From Anaerococcus degeneri (GTDB lineage: Bacteria; Bacillota; Clostridia; Tissierellales; Peptoniphilaceae), in assembly GCF_017874475.1 (NCBI RefSeq), contig NZ_JAGGLO010000004.1:62001-126000 (forward strand): DNA of 64,000 nt. The letters run 5' to 3'. Shown in pieces: positions 10,536 through 18,806 of the stretch. Within the stretch, counting starts at the first letter, position 1. Each line of letters starts with the position of its first letter. The notes under the pieces were generated by a model that was given only the letters and a program-made list of their open reading frames with translations, made no database searches and had not been told where the DNA came from. The position numbers and the translations under genes are program-made.

Positions 10536-10614
10536 GAGTCCTCCTTAATTACAGCGGATTGATCAATCTAGTTAATCCTTATTAACCTTTAACCGTCAAT
10601 CATCCTAATTACAG

Positions 10615-10926
10615 TTATAATTTAATCTCTATATCAACACCAGCTGGAAGATTCAACTTCTTTAGCGCATCTAATGTCTTAGCATTAGGTCCGATGATGT
10701 CAATAAGTCTTTTGTGAGTTCTTTGTTCAAACTGTTCTCTGGAATCTTTGTACTTGTGAACCGCTCTAAGAATTGTAATTCTTTCGATTTCTGTTGGTAA
10801 TGGAATTGGTCCACTTACATCTGCTCCGCTTCTTTTTACCGCTTCTACGATTTTCTCTGCTGAGCTATCGATAACTTCGTGATCGTAAGCTCTAAGTCTG
10901 ATTCTTATCTTTTGTTGATTAGCCAT
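10615..10926 (-). CDS. rpsJ: 30S ribosomal protein S10
   Basis: First gene of the operon. S10 is a head protein that also acts as NusE in antitermination complexes. The 103 residues include [15 protein letters not shown] and the [19 protein letters not shown] signature. An AGAGAGG sequence precedes the ATG at 10926. A 79-nt gap to rplC is the largest inside this operon; I see no separate promoter in it. Confidence 0.97.
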   Translation of the reverse strand: MANQQKIRIRLRAYDHEVIDSSAEKIVEAVKRSGADVSGPIPLPTEIERITILRAVHKYKDSREQFEQRTHKRLIDIIGPNAKTLDALKKLNLPAGVDIEIKL

Positions 10927-10944
10927 TTTCCTCTCTCTTTCTTT

Positions 10945-11062
10945 TACGCCCGTCCGGGCGTTTGATAATTTTTGGAAATCGCTTAGGATTATTCCTAAGC
11001 TCGCTCTGTCAGAGTTTCCTTATGCATTGGCCTATACATAAGCAACATCTAACTTCAAAGCA
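10945..11062 (-). promoter_or_regulatory. S10 operon leader with three hairpins
   Basis: About 135 nt of leader between the predicted start point (near 11062) and rpsJ. It contains inverted repeats CTTATG/CATAAG near 11027-11050, GCTTAGGA-TTAT-TCCTAAGC at 10981-11000 (8-bp stem, perfect) and ACGCCCG/CGGGCGT at 10945-10960. None is followed by a U run on the transcribed strand, so these are not ordinary terminators. They could be a regulatory leader, but I do not recognise a named ribosomal-protein leader motif. Confidence 0.5.
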
Positions 11063-11069
11063 CTTATAT

Positions 11070-11098
11070 ATAATACGACAATTAAGCGTATTTCGCAA
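11070..11098 (-). promoter_or_regulatory. Sigma-A promoter of the S10 operon
   Basis: On the minus strand TTGCGA (11093-11098) and TATTAT (11070-11075) are separated by exactly 17 bp. This is the only well-spaced pair that I found upstream of rpsJ. The remainder of the intergenic stretch to 11256 is AT-rich and holds no gene. Confidence 0.6.
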
Positions 11099-11256
11099 GT
11101 TTTTTTCTAGATTTTACATTTCTTTTTATTTTTTAATAAGAAATTATAATCCTAGTAAAAAACTCTGCTAGTAAATATACCAGCTAGGTTTTACTTTTCA
11201 AGTTTATATACAAATATTTTTATTTTTTTATTCCCCTCTTTATATATAGGGTTAAT

Positions 11257-12569
11257 ATGCTTGCCGCCCCAACTGAAGCTGACAAGGAAACAATGAAAAA
11301 AGGCTTGCTAAACAGGTCTTGGGCCAAGATCTAAACCCAATCCACCTGGGAATGCCAGATGCCCTTATCGATGTTTCACCAAAATTGATGCAAGTTTATG
11401 ATGAAATCGGCGTTGATTACAGGACTGAACCAAGCGAAAAAGATGGGTCTATTACTGTAAAAATCAATCCAAATGAAAAATCTAAGAAAAACGCAGAAGC
11501 AATCACCATCCCATCTAAAAAAGCAAATGCCAAAGGTGCACCAAACCTAATCGCAACCTTTGTTAAAAAACTAAATGATTTGGGAGTTGATATTTACCTA
11601 AACACCCCAGCTACAGAATTAATAAATGATGACGGAGTTATCAAAGGAGTGATTTCTGATTCCAAGACCGGAAAGAAAACCTTTAACGCTGGCGCAGTAG
11701 TCCTTGCAACAGGCGATTACGCAAGAAACCCTGAAATGGACAAGGAATACAACAAGAGGGGTGCTGGTGAATATTCTGCATCTGCTATAGGCAATACCGG
11801 TGACGGCCACAAACTTGCCTTAGAAGCAGGCGGTGTAATGAACCCATTCCAAGAATCAATGTCAGGCGTCTTTAACGCCAACCCACACGACTACCCAATG
11901 GTAGGCGATCCTACAAATAGTTATCCATTTGAGGCCATTCTATTAAACATGGAAGGCAAAAGAGTATTTAAGGAAGACGGCGGTTCCCACCCACAAAAAT
12001 TTGAATTCGTAAGAGAAGACGGACAAAATTCTGCTTGGGCAATCAGGGATAAGGAAATTGCTCCAAACCTTCCACACTTGGAAGAATACCTTGAGAAAAC
12101 CGCTAATAATGATAAGATTATTAGAGTTTACAAGGCAGATACTATTGAAGAATTAGCAAAATTAATGGAACTTGACCCAGAAGTAGTCAAGAAAGAAGTA
12201 GATAGGTACAACGAACTAGCTAGGGCTGGCGAAGATACAGACTTCGGCAAAGACCCTAAATTCCTCAAAGAATTTAAGGCTGAAGGTCCTTACTATGCAG
12301 CCTTGATGTATGATGCAACCCGTGGTGTTTACGGCGGAATCAAAACTTCTCCAAGAGCTGAAGTTGTAGACAAAGATGGCCATGCAATCCCTGGCCTTTA
12401 CGCATCAGGTGTAATCTCATCAGGTCAATTCTTTGGCGACTTCTACCCAGGTAGACAAGCTATTGGCGTTGCAGGCTATATGGGTTATATAGCAGGTGAA
12501 AACGCAAGTGCCTTTGCAGATGAAAGTGTCGCAAATGACTTTGCAGGCAAAAACGATAAAAATAAATAA
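11257..12569 (+). pseudogene. Decayed fumarate-reductase-like flavoprotein
   Basis: Remnant of an FAD-dependent oxidoreductase of the fumarate reductase/succinate dehydrogenase flavoprotein family. The long frame (about 11319-12569) has the FAD-linked motifs GAVVLATGDYARN and the C-terminal GLYASGVISSGQFFGDFYPGRQ region. The N-terminal Rossmann GxGxxG domain is absent. A short in-frame start at 11257 (MLAAPTEADKETMKKG) is preceded by TAGGG but runs into a stop; the coding potential then continues in another frame. The gene is therefore 5'-deleted and probably frameshifted. No promoter for it is evident. An N-terminally reduced but live protein starting at TTG 11319 is unlikely, as it could not bind FAD. 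Confidence 0.75.
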
Positions 12570-12590
12570 AAATCTAATATAAATTATAAA

Positions 12591-12625
12591 ACCCTCTTTG
12601 CTTTTAGCAAGGAGGGTATATTTTT
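12591..12625. terminator. Bidirectional terminator
   Basis: ACCCTC and GAGGGT arms (12591-12617) with inner TTGC/GCAA pairs and a short loop are followed on the plus strand by TATATTTTT. On the minus strand they are followed by TTTTATAATTT. It sits between the converging flavoprotein remnant and the permease gene. The rest of the gap to 12703 is AT-rich without a gene. Confidence 0.8.
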
Positions 12626-12703
12626 GTTATAATTGTATTTTAACAAGTGAGAATTCTTTACAATTAAAAAATCAAACATTTTAAAAGTCTAAGTCAAGAA
12701 AGA

Positions 12704-13639
12704 TTAATTTTTATAAAAATATTTCATCCAAAGACTAGCCGCAAGAGGTATTAAAAGTGAAGTCAAAATCACAACCGTCCCCAATTGAGCTGCAGCTAGT
12801 TGTGCATAAGGCTCCCAAGATGGATCAAGATTAGCCACAAGAGCAGGCACAATTACAGAATTACCCGCTGCTGTATAGGTCGAAATCGCAGCCCAGCCTG
12901 GTCTCTTATTAATAAAAATATCTGCAGGCAAGGAAATAACAAAGCCAGCTCCTACTGTAAGGAGGGATAAAACAAGGCCTGGCAAACCACCCTTAAAGAT
13001 AGCCATTATATTAATACCAGCCCCAATAGCAAATCCCAAAAAAGGCATAATATATTTTTGAGTCCCAGCCAGGAATTCACAAAAATTCTTATCGATATTG
13101 CCAAGAACAATCCCCGCAAGTAGGGGTAAACTAAGATCTAAAATGGAAGTCGGAGTAATATCCGCAATCCCAAGCATCGACAAGGTCAAAAAAGTAAATA
13201 TCGGCACAGAAATAATAGCTGTAATAGCAGCGCTCGCCACATCATACTCATCCCCATAATCAGAAATAAGACCAATAAAAAGTGCATTGTTATGGTTAGA
13301 AATCGCTGCAATAAAAGCAAGAGCAGAAATCCCAAAAAATCCATCTCTACCAAAAAAATTAAAAAATAAAAATCCCAAAACAATGGCAGTAAGCCACTTA
13401 GACAAAAATAAAACAAGGCCCCTCTTAAGGGCAAGCTCAAGCCTCTTAAAAGTAAGCTGGCTACCAACCGCAACCAAGGTCACATCAATCAAAGCATTAA
13501 GACCTTCCTTGCTAGTAAGTGCAGCAGTCATAGGCCCAACCTGTAAAAGGTCAGGCACAAAAGTATTCAAAATAGAAGCCAAAAACATAGGCACCACAAT
13601 AACCCCCGCCGGCACCCTCTTAAAAAATCTAGAAATCAT
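12704..13639 (-). CDS. kdgT: 2-keto-3-deoxygluconate permease
   Basis: Membrane carrier of the KdgT family that imports 2-keto-3-deoxygluconate, a pectin and uronate breakdown product. I start it at the ATG at 13639 (MISRFFKRVPAGVIVVPMF), preceded by GGAGGATTTT. This removes 23 codons of an upstream extension that would overlap the promoter. The 311-residue product has about ten hydrophobic segments and the family's early PAGVIVVPMFLASILNT stretch. It is transcribed alone from its own promoter, apart from but functionally linked to the uronate operon and KDG kinase nearby. Confidence 0.9.
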   Translation of the reverse strand: MISRFFKRVPAGVIVVPMFLASILNTFVPDLLQVGPMTAALTSKEGLNALIDVTLVAVGSQLTFKRLELALKRGLVLFLSKWLTAIVLGFLFFNFFGRDGFFGISALAFIAAISNHNNALFIGLISDYGDEYDVASAAITAIISVPIFTFLTLSMLGIADITPTSILDLSLPLLAGIVLGNIDKNFCEFLAGTQKYIMPFLGFAIGAGINIMAIFKGGLPGLVLSLLTVGAGFVISLPADIFINKRPGWAAISTYTAAGNSVIVPALVANLDPSWEPYAQLAAAQLGTVVILTSLLIPLAASLWMKYFYKN

Positions 13640-13660
13640 AAAATCCTCCGTGATAGGGTT

Positions 13661-13687
13661 ATTATACCGAAGTAGATTCAATGTCAA
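13661..13687 (-). promoter_or_regulatory. kdgT promoter with repeated upstream motif
   Basis: Minus-strand TTGACA (13682-13687) and a perfect TATAAT (13661-13666) are 15 bp apart, shorter than ideal. A 10-bp direct repeat (TAGATTCAAT on the plus strand) occurs at 13673-13682, inside the spacer and -35, and again at 13738-13747. It may be a regulator site; I do not recognise the factor. Confidence 0.55.
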
Positions 13688-13754
13688 TAATAAATTAATT
13701 AATTTCAAACACAGATTTATTTCTACGTATATTCAAATAGATTCAATAGAAATA

Positions 13755-13780
13755 CCAGGGCTGTCATTTTACAGCCCTGG
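13755..13780 (-). terminator. Terminator of the uronate/TRAP operon
   Basis: A perfect 10-bp inverted repeat CCAGGGCTGT/ACAGCCCTGG with a 6-nt loop lies downstream of the dctM stop. The following minus-strand sequence (TATTTCTATT) is only moderately U-rich, so termination may be partial. Confidence 0.65.
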
Positions 13781-13862
13781 CATAATAAGATAATAAGTTA
13801 TGTTAATTGTTATCGTCTTTATCAAAATCTTAGCTTAATGAATAGTTTTTTACTATCTTACC

Positions 13863-15167
13863 TTATAATAACCCTGCTAAATTTGGTAAGAATAGTGATA
13901 TTTCAGGAATAAATGTAACTAAAAGAAGTGAAATAATAATTACCACAAAATATGGTATCATATCTTTAATTACGCTTTCTATTGTTACTCCTCCCACCTT
14001 ACAACCTGTGAATAATACTGTTCCTACTGGGGGAGTTATTATACCCACAGCTAAGTTCATACAGATAATTATACCAAAGTGTACTGGATTTACTCCAAGA
14101 GAAGTTACTATTGGTAAAAGTATTGGCGTAAATATTAATATTGCAGGTGTAGCGTCCATAAATGTTCCTACTATAAGTAGAATTATATTTATTAATAGTA
14201 GAATTAAATATTTATTATTTGTTAATCTTAATACAGCTTTAGCTATCATATCAGGAATTTCTGTAAAGGCCATCGCCCAACTCATAATTGATGATACACC
14301 AATCATAAATGTAATGATTCCTGTTGTAACTGCTGATTGAAGAATTATTCTTGGTAAGTCTGAAAGCTTTATTGACTTATATAAGAATGATAGGATTAAT
14401 GAGTAAACTACTGATATTGCTGAAGCTTCTGTTGCGGTAAATACACCTTTCATAATACCACCAACAATAATAACTATTAGTAGTAAAGAAGGAACTGCTT
14501 GCCATAATACTTTAAGTTTTTCTTTACCTGTAAGGGCTACTTCATTAACATAACCTCTTTTTTTAGCTTCTCTACTAGCCAAGATAATACATCCTAATCC
14601 CCAAATCAAGCCAGGTATGTAACCTGCTAAAAATAACGCAGCTATCGAAACACTACCTGCAACAGTCGAAAATACGATCATTGTATTTGATGGAGGGATT
14701 AGAGTCCCTGTTGGAGCTGATGCTACGTTAGCTGCCACAGAATAATTTGGATCATATCCTTCTTCTTTTTGGATAGGTCCCATTGTGCCACCTATAGCAG
14801 CTGCCGCAGCTGCTGCAGAACCAGAAATTGCACCGAAAAACATATTTGCTATTATGTTTGTGATGGCAAGTGCTCCTGGTCTTTTCCCTGCTAAAACCTT
14901 AGCAGCATTTACTAGCCTAATTGCAATACCACCATTATTCATTATATTTCCCGCTAGAACGAAAAAAGGTATCGCTATGAGGGAGAATGAGTTCGAACCT
15001 GCAAATACTCTTTGTGCACTTGTGGCAAAAGCAATATCTGCTGGCGTAATAATTAGCATAGATATAGCAGAAGAAAATCCTATAGAAACAGCTATCGGAA
15101 CTCCTATTGCTAAAAATAAAACTATTAATCCTAGCATTGTTAATGCTATCTGTGTTATTTGACCCAT
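13863..15167 (-). CDS. dctM: TRAP transporter large permease (DctM type)
   Basis: The 434-residue integral membrane subunit of a tripartite ATP-independent periplasmic-type transporter, which couples solute import to an ion gradient. It shows about 12 hydrophobic segments, the family motif FFVLAGNIMNNGGIA, the GAISGSAAAAAAAIG region, and PPVGTVLFTGC near the C-terminus. It lies 12 nt after the small permease. Given the operon the substrate is probably a hexuronate or its derivative; that is inference. Confidence 0.93.
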   Translation of the reverse strand: MGQITQIALTMLGLIVLFLAIGVPIAVSIGFSSAISMLIITPADIAFATSAQRVFAGSNSFSLIAIPFFVLAGNIMNNGGIAIRLVNAAKVLAGKRPGALAITNIIANMFFGAISGSAAAAAAAIGGTMGPIQKEEGYDPNYSVAANVASAPTGTLIPPSNTMIVFSTVAGSVSIAALFLAGYIPGLIWGLGCIILASREAKKRGYVNEVALTGKEKLKVLWQAVPSLLLIVIIVGGIMKGVFTATEASAISVVYSLILSFLYKSIKLSDLPRIILQSAVTTGIITFMIGVSSIMSWAMAFTEIPDMIAKAVLRLTNNKYLILLLINIILLIVGTFMDATPAILIFTPILLPIVTSLGVNPVHFGIIICMNLAVGIITPPVGTVLFTGCKVGGVTIESVIKDMIPYFVVIIISLLLVTFIPEISLFLPNLAGLL

Positions 15168-15179
15168 TATTTTTCCTTT

Positions 15180-15677
15180 CTAATCAATGATTGCTGAATC
15201 TTCAACAATTTCTTCGCCTTTAGCATACAAATTGATATTGTAAATACTATAAAAAATTATCAAAACTCCAGCTATTGGTATACAAGAATATATTATTCCA
15301 GTAGGTATTCCTAATATAGAATCAAATTGGAGCATATTTAGATTAGTTACCTTTATACCTCCATATATTAAAACCAATATTGAAAATGCAATTGTAACTA
15401 ATTCTATAATAATATTTACTTTTTGTTTTACAGGCTCTGACATCTTTTCTTTTAGGTATCCTATATTGATGTGATCTTTTTGGCCAAATACATAGGCAGC
15501 TGAATATAAAATCAACCAAACAAATAGGTATCTTGTCAAAGTTTCACTTACAGCCGAAGGGCTAGAAAATACGTATCTAACTATTACCTGATAGGTAGTG
15601 AAAACAACCATTAAGCTGAAAATTATTATACAAAGCCACCCTAATATTTTATCTAAAGCTTTTTTAAGATTAGTCAT
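15180..15677 (-). CDS. dctQ: TRAP transporter small permease (DctQ type)
   Basis: Small membrane subunit of the TRAP transporter, with four predicted membrane helices. I start at the ATG at 15677 (MTNLKKALDKILGW), preceded by GGGAGG and overlapping the dctP stop by 8 nt (ATGACTAA). The longer frame from 15710 would run deep into dctP. The 165-residue product has normal length and the typical early QVIVRYVFSSPSAVSE motif. Confidence 0.92.
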   Translation of the reverse strand: MTNLKKALDKILGWLCIIIFSLMVVFTTYQVIVRYVFSSPSAVSETLTRYLFVWLILYSAAYVFGQKDHINIGYLKEKMSEPVKQKVNIIIELVTIAFSILVLIYGGIKVTNLNMLQFDSILGIPTGIIYSCIPIAGVLIIFYSIYNINLYAKGEEIVEDSAIID

Positions 15678-16677
15678 TTTTTTCCTCCCTAAGTTCATTA
15701 ATAGCATCATAAACTTCCCTAGTTAGCTCTGATTGATTTGCTATACTTTCTGTAAGTGGTGATACCATTTCTCTGAGTTTTTCAGAATCAGGATAGCAGA
15801 ATTTTGTTCCTTTTTCTTCAATTTCTTTCTTTGCTTCGGCAACCTTTTCCTTAAATGTATCAAACTCATATTTCGCAGACTCTTTAACTAGTTTATATAA
15901 CAATTCTCTGTCTTCTTCTGATAAACTATCTAGGAACTCTGTTGATGCAACTGCAACGTCTGGGTGAACTATGTGCTTTGTGTATGCATAATAAGGTGAA
16001 ACCTCATAGTGTTTAAAGTCCCTGAATACCAATTCAGAGTTTTCTGCAGCATCTATTACGCCTTGTTGAAGGGCAGTATATACTTCTGATTGAGCCATTA
16101 CAGCACCTGAGCCACCCATTAACTCTGTCATTTTTATATATGTAGGTGAATCATTTACCCTTATAATCATTCCTTTAAGATCTTCTATATTGTCAATAGG
16201 TTTTTTAGAGTAGACATTTCTCTCTCCTGCTGTATAAATTGTTATGGGTTCAAAACCGAATTTATTTGCTGATTTAAATAATTTATCATATACTCCAGCT
16301 TGCACAGCTCTACTCATGTGGTCTATGTCATCGTATAGGTATGGTGCACCTACGATGGCGAAGTCTTTACTATAACCTTCTGGAGAAGATGTTGGAACTA
16401 TTGCCATTTGAAGGGCTCCAGTCCTAATAAATTCTAGAACCTCTGTTTGTGATCCCAATACTCCGTTAGGATATATTTTCATTTTGTATCTGCCATTTGT
16501 TTCTCTCTCAAAATCCTCGCCCAATTTTTTCATAGCTAGATATTGAGGGTGTTCTGTGTTTTGGTTAAATGCTACTCTTATAATTTGAACATCTTTATTC
16601 TCCGCATTAGATGCTCCGCATCCTGCTAGGAAAAATATTGATAGAATAGCCATTAACAGTGAAAGTCTCTTTTTCAT
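15670..16677 (-). CDS. dctP: TRAP transporter solute-binding lipoprotein (DctP type)
   Basis: Extracytoplasmic binding protein that captures the substrate for the DctQM permease. A lipoprotein signal is clear: basic start MKKRLSLL, hydrophobic stretch, lipobox LAGC at about residues 17-20. The body has DctP-family features, including RVAFNQNTEHPQYLAMKKL, LEFIRTGALQMAIV and ALQQGVIDAAENSE. At 335 residues it has the usual length. Lipid anchoring is expected for a Gram-positive host. Confidence 0.93.
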   Translation of the reverse strand: MKKRLSLLMAILSIFFLAGCGASNAENKDVQIIRVAFNQNTEHPQYLAMKKLGEDFERETNGRYKMKIYPNGVLGSQTEVLEFIRTGALQMAIVPTSSPEGYSKDFAIVGAPYLYDDIDHMSRAVQAGVYDKLFKSANKFGFEPITIYTAGERNVYSKKPIDNIEDLKGMIIRVNDSPTYIKMTELMGGSGAVMAQSEVYTALQQGVIDAAENSELVFRDFKHYEVSPYYAYTKHIVHPDVAVASTEFLDSLSEEDRELLYKLVKESAKYEFDTFKEKVAEAKKEIEEKGTKFCYPDSEKLREMVSPLTESIANQSELTREVYDAINELREEKND

Positions 16678-16679
16678 TT

Positions 16680-17156
16680 TTACTCCTGATTACTTAATAA
16701 ACTTGTCCTAATTTTTACTACAACCTTTTTTTCGTCTGCAGGTTCTTTAAATGCTATTTGTGGTTTATGAACATCTTCTGGGAAGAATACACTTACACAA
16801 CCTTCGACAGCGTGAACATATCCTTCATCTTCTACACTTTTATAGAAGATTAAGTCTCTATTTTCGAAGTATTCTTTTACAGAATATGAATCCTTAAGTC
16901 TTGTTATTCCGATTTTTTCTTCACCTTTTACGACAAATTGGCAATCGATATATTCCTTGTGACTTTCTGGAGATCTTTTTTCAAGTTCTTCCGTTTTTAT
17001 TTCATGCACTTGATAGAATATATCTCTACCTTCCAATTCATATTCACCTGGTCCTATATCTGAAAAATCTGTTTCTTTTAAGAAATCTATTACTTTTATT
17101 AGTACAGGGTGAAGTCCTTGGCTTTTATAGTCGCTGTATATACTTGTAAAAATCAT
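16680..17156 (-). CDS. YhcH/YjgK/YiaL family protein
   Basis: A 158-residue cupin-like protein of the family that includes EbgC and YiaL. Family members are often found in sialic acid, uronate or ulosonate operons and are thought to act on sugar anomers or intermediates. Visible features are GRDIFYQVHEIKT, ESHKEYIDCQFVVKGEE and the FPEDVHKPQIA segment with a probable metal-binding His. It overlaps the upstream gene by 4 nt and is 2 nt from dctP, so it is firmly within the operon. The exact substrate is unknown. Confidence 0.88.
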   Translation of the reverse strand: MIFTSIYSDYKSQGLHPVLIKVIDFLKETDFSDIGPGEYELEGRDIFYQVHEIKTEELEKRSPESHKEYIDCQFVVKGEEKIGITRLKDSYSVKEYFENRDLIFYKSVEDEGYVHAVEGCVSVFFPEDVHKPQIAFKEPADEKKVVVKIRTSLLSNQE

Positions 17157-18085
17157 TTTTTCTCCTTTTCACTTATGTTTTTTAATTCCAAGGCATGGAT
17201 TAAGTCTACTGCCATTTCTGAGTATGGAGTCTTCACTCCAAATTTTTCTCCCGCTTTAACTATGGCTCCGCTTATTGTATCAACCTCTGTTCTCCTAGCA
17301 TTTTTAATATCTGCATATATTGATGTGTAGCCATCTGGGTTATTGATACTTACTTCTTTGACTTTTGCTACTTCACTTTCAGTGTCAAAGCTTAAACCCT
17401 GAGCTCTTCCAACTTCAAGTATTTCTCCTATCAATTTTTGGCAAAGTTTCCAGGTATATTCATTTCTTGCAATATGACCTATTGAAACTTGGAGTATTCC
17501 AGTCAACACACTTAAGGAAGCGTTTGTAATAATTTTATTCCAAATTAGCTGTTGAATATTTTCCTCTATGTTTATCTTAAAATCAGCACCTTCAAAACAA
17601 GACTTTAATTCTTCAAAATCAATGGAATTTTCTTTAGCATAAGCGCCTAGATTTGTCTTACCTTCTCCACCATGTCTGATAAATCCTAGGTCCAGTACAG
17701 CCCCATTATCTTCTGTTGTTCCCAATACGACCCTGTCATCACTTACAAATTTATTTAAAATTTCACCATGGCCTGCACCATTTTGGAGTGACATTAATAG
17801 GGTTTTATCGCTTATTAAATGTTTGTTTTGCTCTATGGCCACTTCTGAGAAGATAGATTTTACAAAAACAATCATTAAATCAACTGGCTCAAGATTTTTC
17901 GTATCATAATAAGCTTGAGGCTTATAATTGTTTTTTTCACCTTTTTCTTCCAAGAAAACACCATCTTTATTTATTTTCTCAACGAGTTCTTTATTGGTAT
18001 CTATTAAAATTACCTGATTGTTTTTTGATAGGTGGCCGGCGTAAATTGATCCCATTGCGCCGGCACCTAGTACTGCTATTCTCAT
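17153..18085 (-). CDS. Ketopantoate reductase family protein
   Basis: A 310-residue NAD(P)-dependent reductase. The N-terminal Rossmann motif MRIAVLGAGAMGSIYAGHL and the C-terminal domain with NKIITNASLSVLTGI match the PanE/ApbA family. Its place between a cyclase-family gene and YhcH in a uronate operon argues that it may reduce a keto-acid intermediate of sugar acid breakdown rather than make pantoate. That is inference from context. It overlaps the next gene by 4 nt (ATGA-type coupling). Confidence 0.88.
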   Translation of the reverse strand: MRIAVLGAGAMGSIYAGHLSKNNQVILIDTNKELVEKINKDGVFLEEKGEKNNYKPQAYYDTKNLEPVDLMIVFVKSIFSEVAIEQNKHLISDKTLLMSLQNGAGHGEILNKFVSDDRVVLGTTEDNGAVLDLGFIRHGGEGKTNLGAYAKENSIDFEELKSCFEGADFKINIEENIQQLIWNKIITNASLSVLTGILQVSIGHIARNEYTWKLCQKLIGEILEVGRAQGLSFDTESEVAKVKEVSINNPDGYTSIYADIKNARRTEVDTISGAIVKAGEKFGVKTPYSEMAVDLIHALELKNISEKEKK

Positions 18086-18093
18086 TAATTTTC

Positions 18094-18786
18094 CTACTTA
18101 GAAAATTCTGCTAAACCTTCGATGGCATAGGCTCTAATTGAGCATGAATCCAATCCTTTGATTGGCATTGGTGTGTATGACATAAAGAATACCTTTGAGT
18201 TTAAGTGTTCTAGGTTTTTAAGGACTTCCAAGAATACAATATCTTCAGCCATTAGGATATCATGGAATGGTCTAACGTCTTCGTTAGAATTTTCAATTGA
18301 AACGCCATCTCCAAAACCTACGCATTTAACTTTTTTGTCTCTGAACCATTCAGCACTTTCTTTGCCAATTAATAATCTTTTGTCTTCTTCAGTGTTTGTT
18401 TTCTTGGTAAATGGTGGGAGCTTATATGATGAATCTAGAATGACTATGTCACCTTCTTGGAGCAAACCTTCAGTTGCTCTGTCTAGGTCTTCTCTTGTAA
18501 TGTGTGTGTATGGTTTTACAGTTTCTTCAAAATCAATGTAGATTGCTCTTCCTAGAAATGTTGTTAGTGGAAGTTCAGAAACATCCTTCCAATCATCATC
18601 ATGGTGGTAAGGACATTCAACGTGTGTTCCTAAGTGTGAAGTAATATCCATATGTGTGTGGTAATCAGGAATTGGACCGCCTGTATTAAATCTGTCTAGA
18701 GATAATCTTCTAGTTTCTGTTGCTGGGTCTAATTCCTTTGTTAAATCAACTACTCTTAAATTTCCTAATTCGTATACTGGTTTCAT
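18094..18786 (-). CDS. Cyclase family protein (kynurenine-formamidase-like)
   Basis: A 230-residue metal-dependent hydrolase of the cyclase/KynB superfamily. The signature HMDITSHLGTHVECPYHH (about residues 46-63) has the HxGTHxxxPxH metal-binding pattern; a later GDIVILDSSY segment also fits. Family members include kynurenine formamidase and lactone or amide hydrolases. In this operon a lactonase-like role on a sugar acid is plausible but untested. Confidence 0.87.
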   Translation of the reverse strand: MKPVYELGNLRVVDLTKELDPATETRRLSLDRFNTGGPIPDYHTHMDITSHLGTHVECPYHHDDDWKDVSELPLTTFLGRAIYIDFEETVKPYTHITREDLDRATEGLLQEGDIVILDSSYKLPPFTKKTNTEEDKRLLIGKESAEWFRDKKVKCVGFGDGVSIENSNEDVRPFHDILMAEDIVFLEVLKNLEHLNSKVFFMSYTPMPIKGLDSCSIRAYAIEGLAEFSK

Positions 18787-18806
18787 AATTATTTCTCCTT
18801 TTATTT

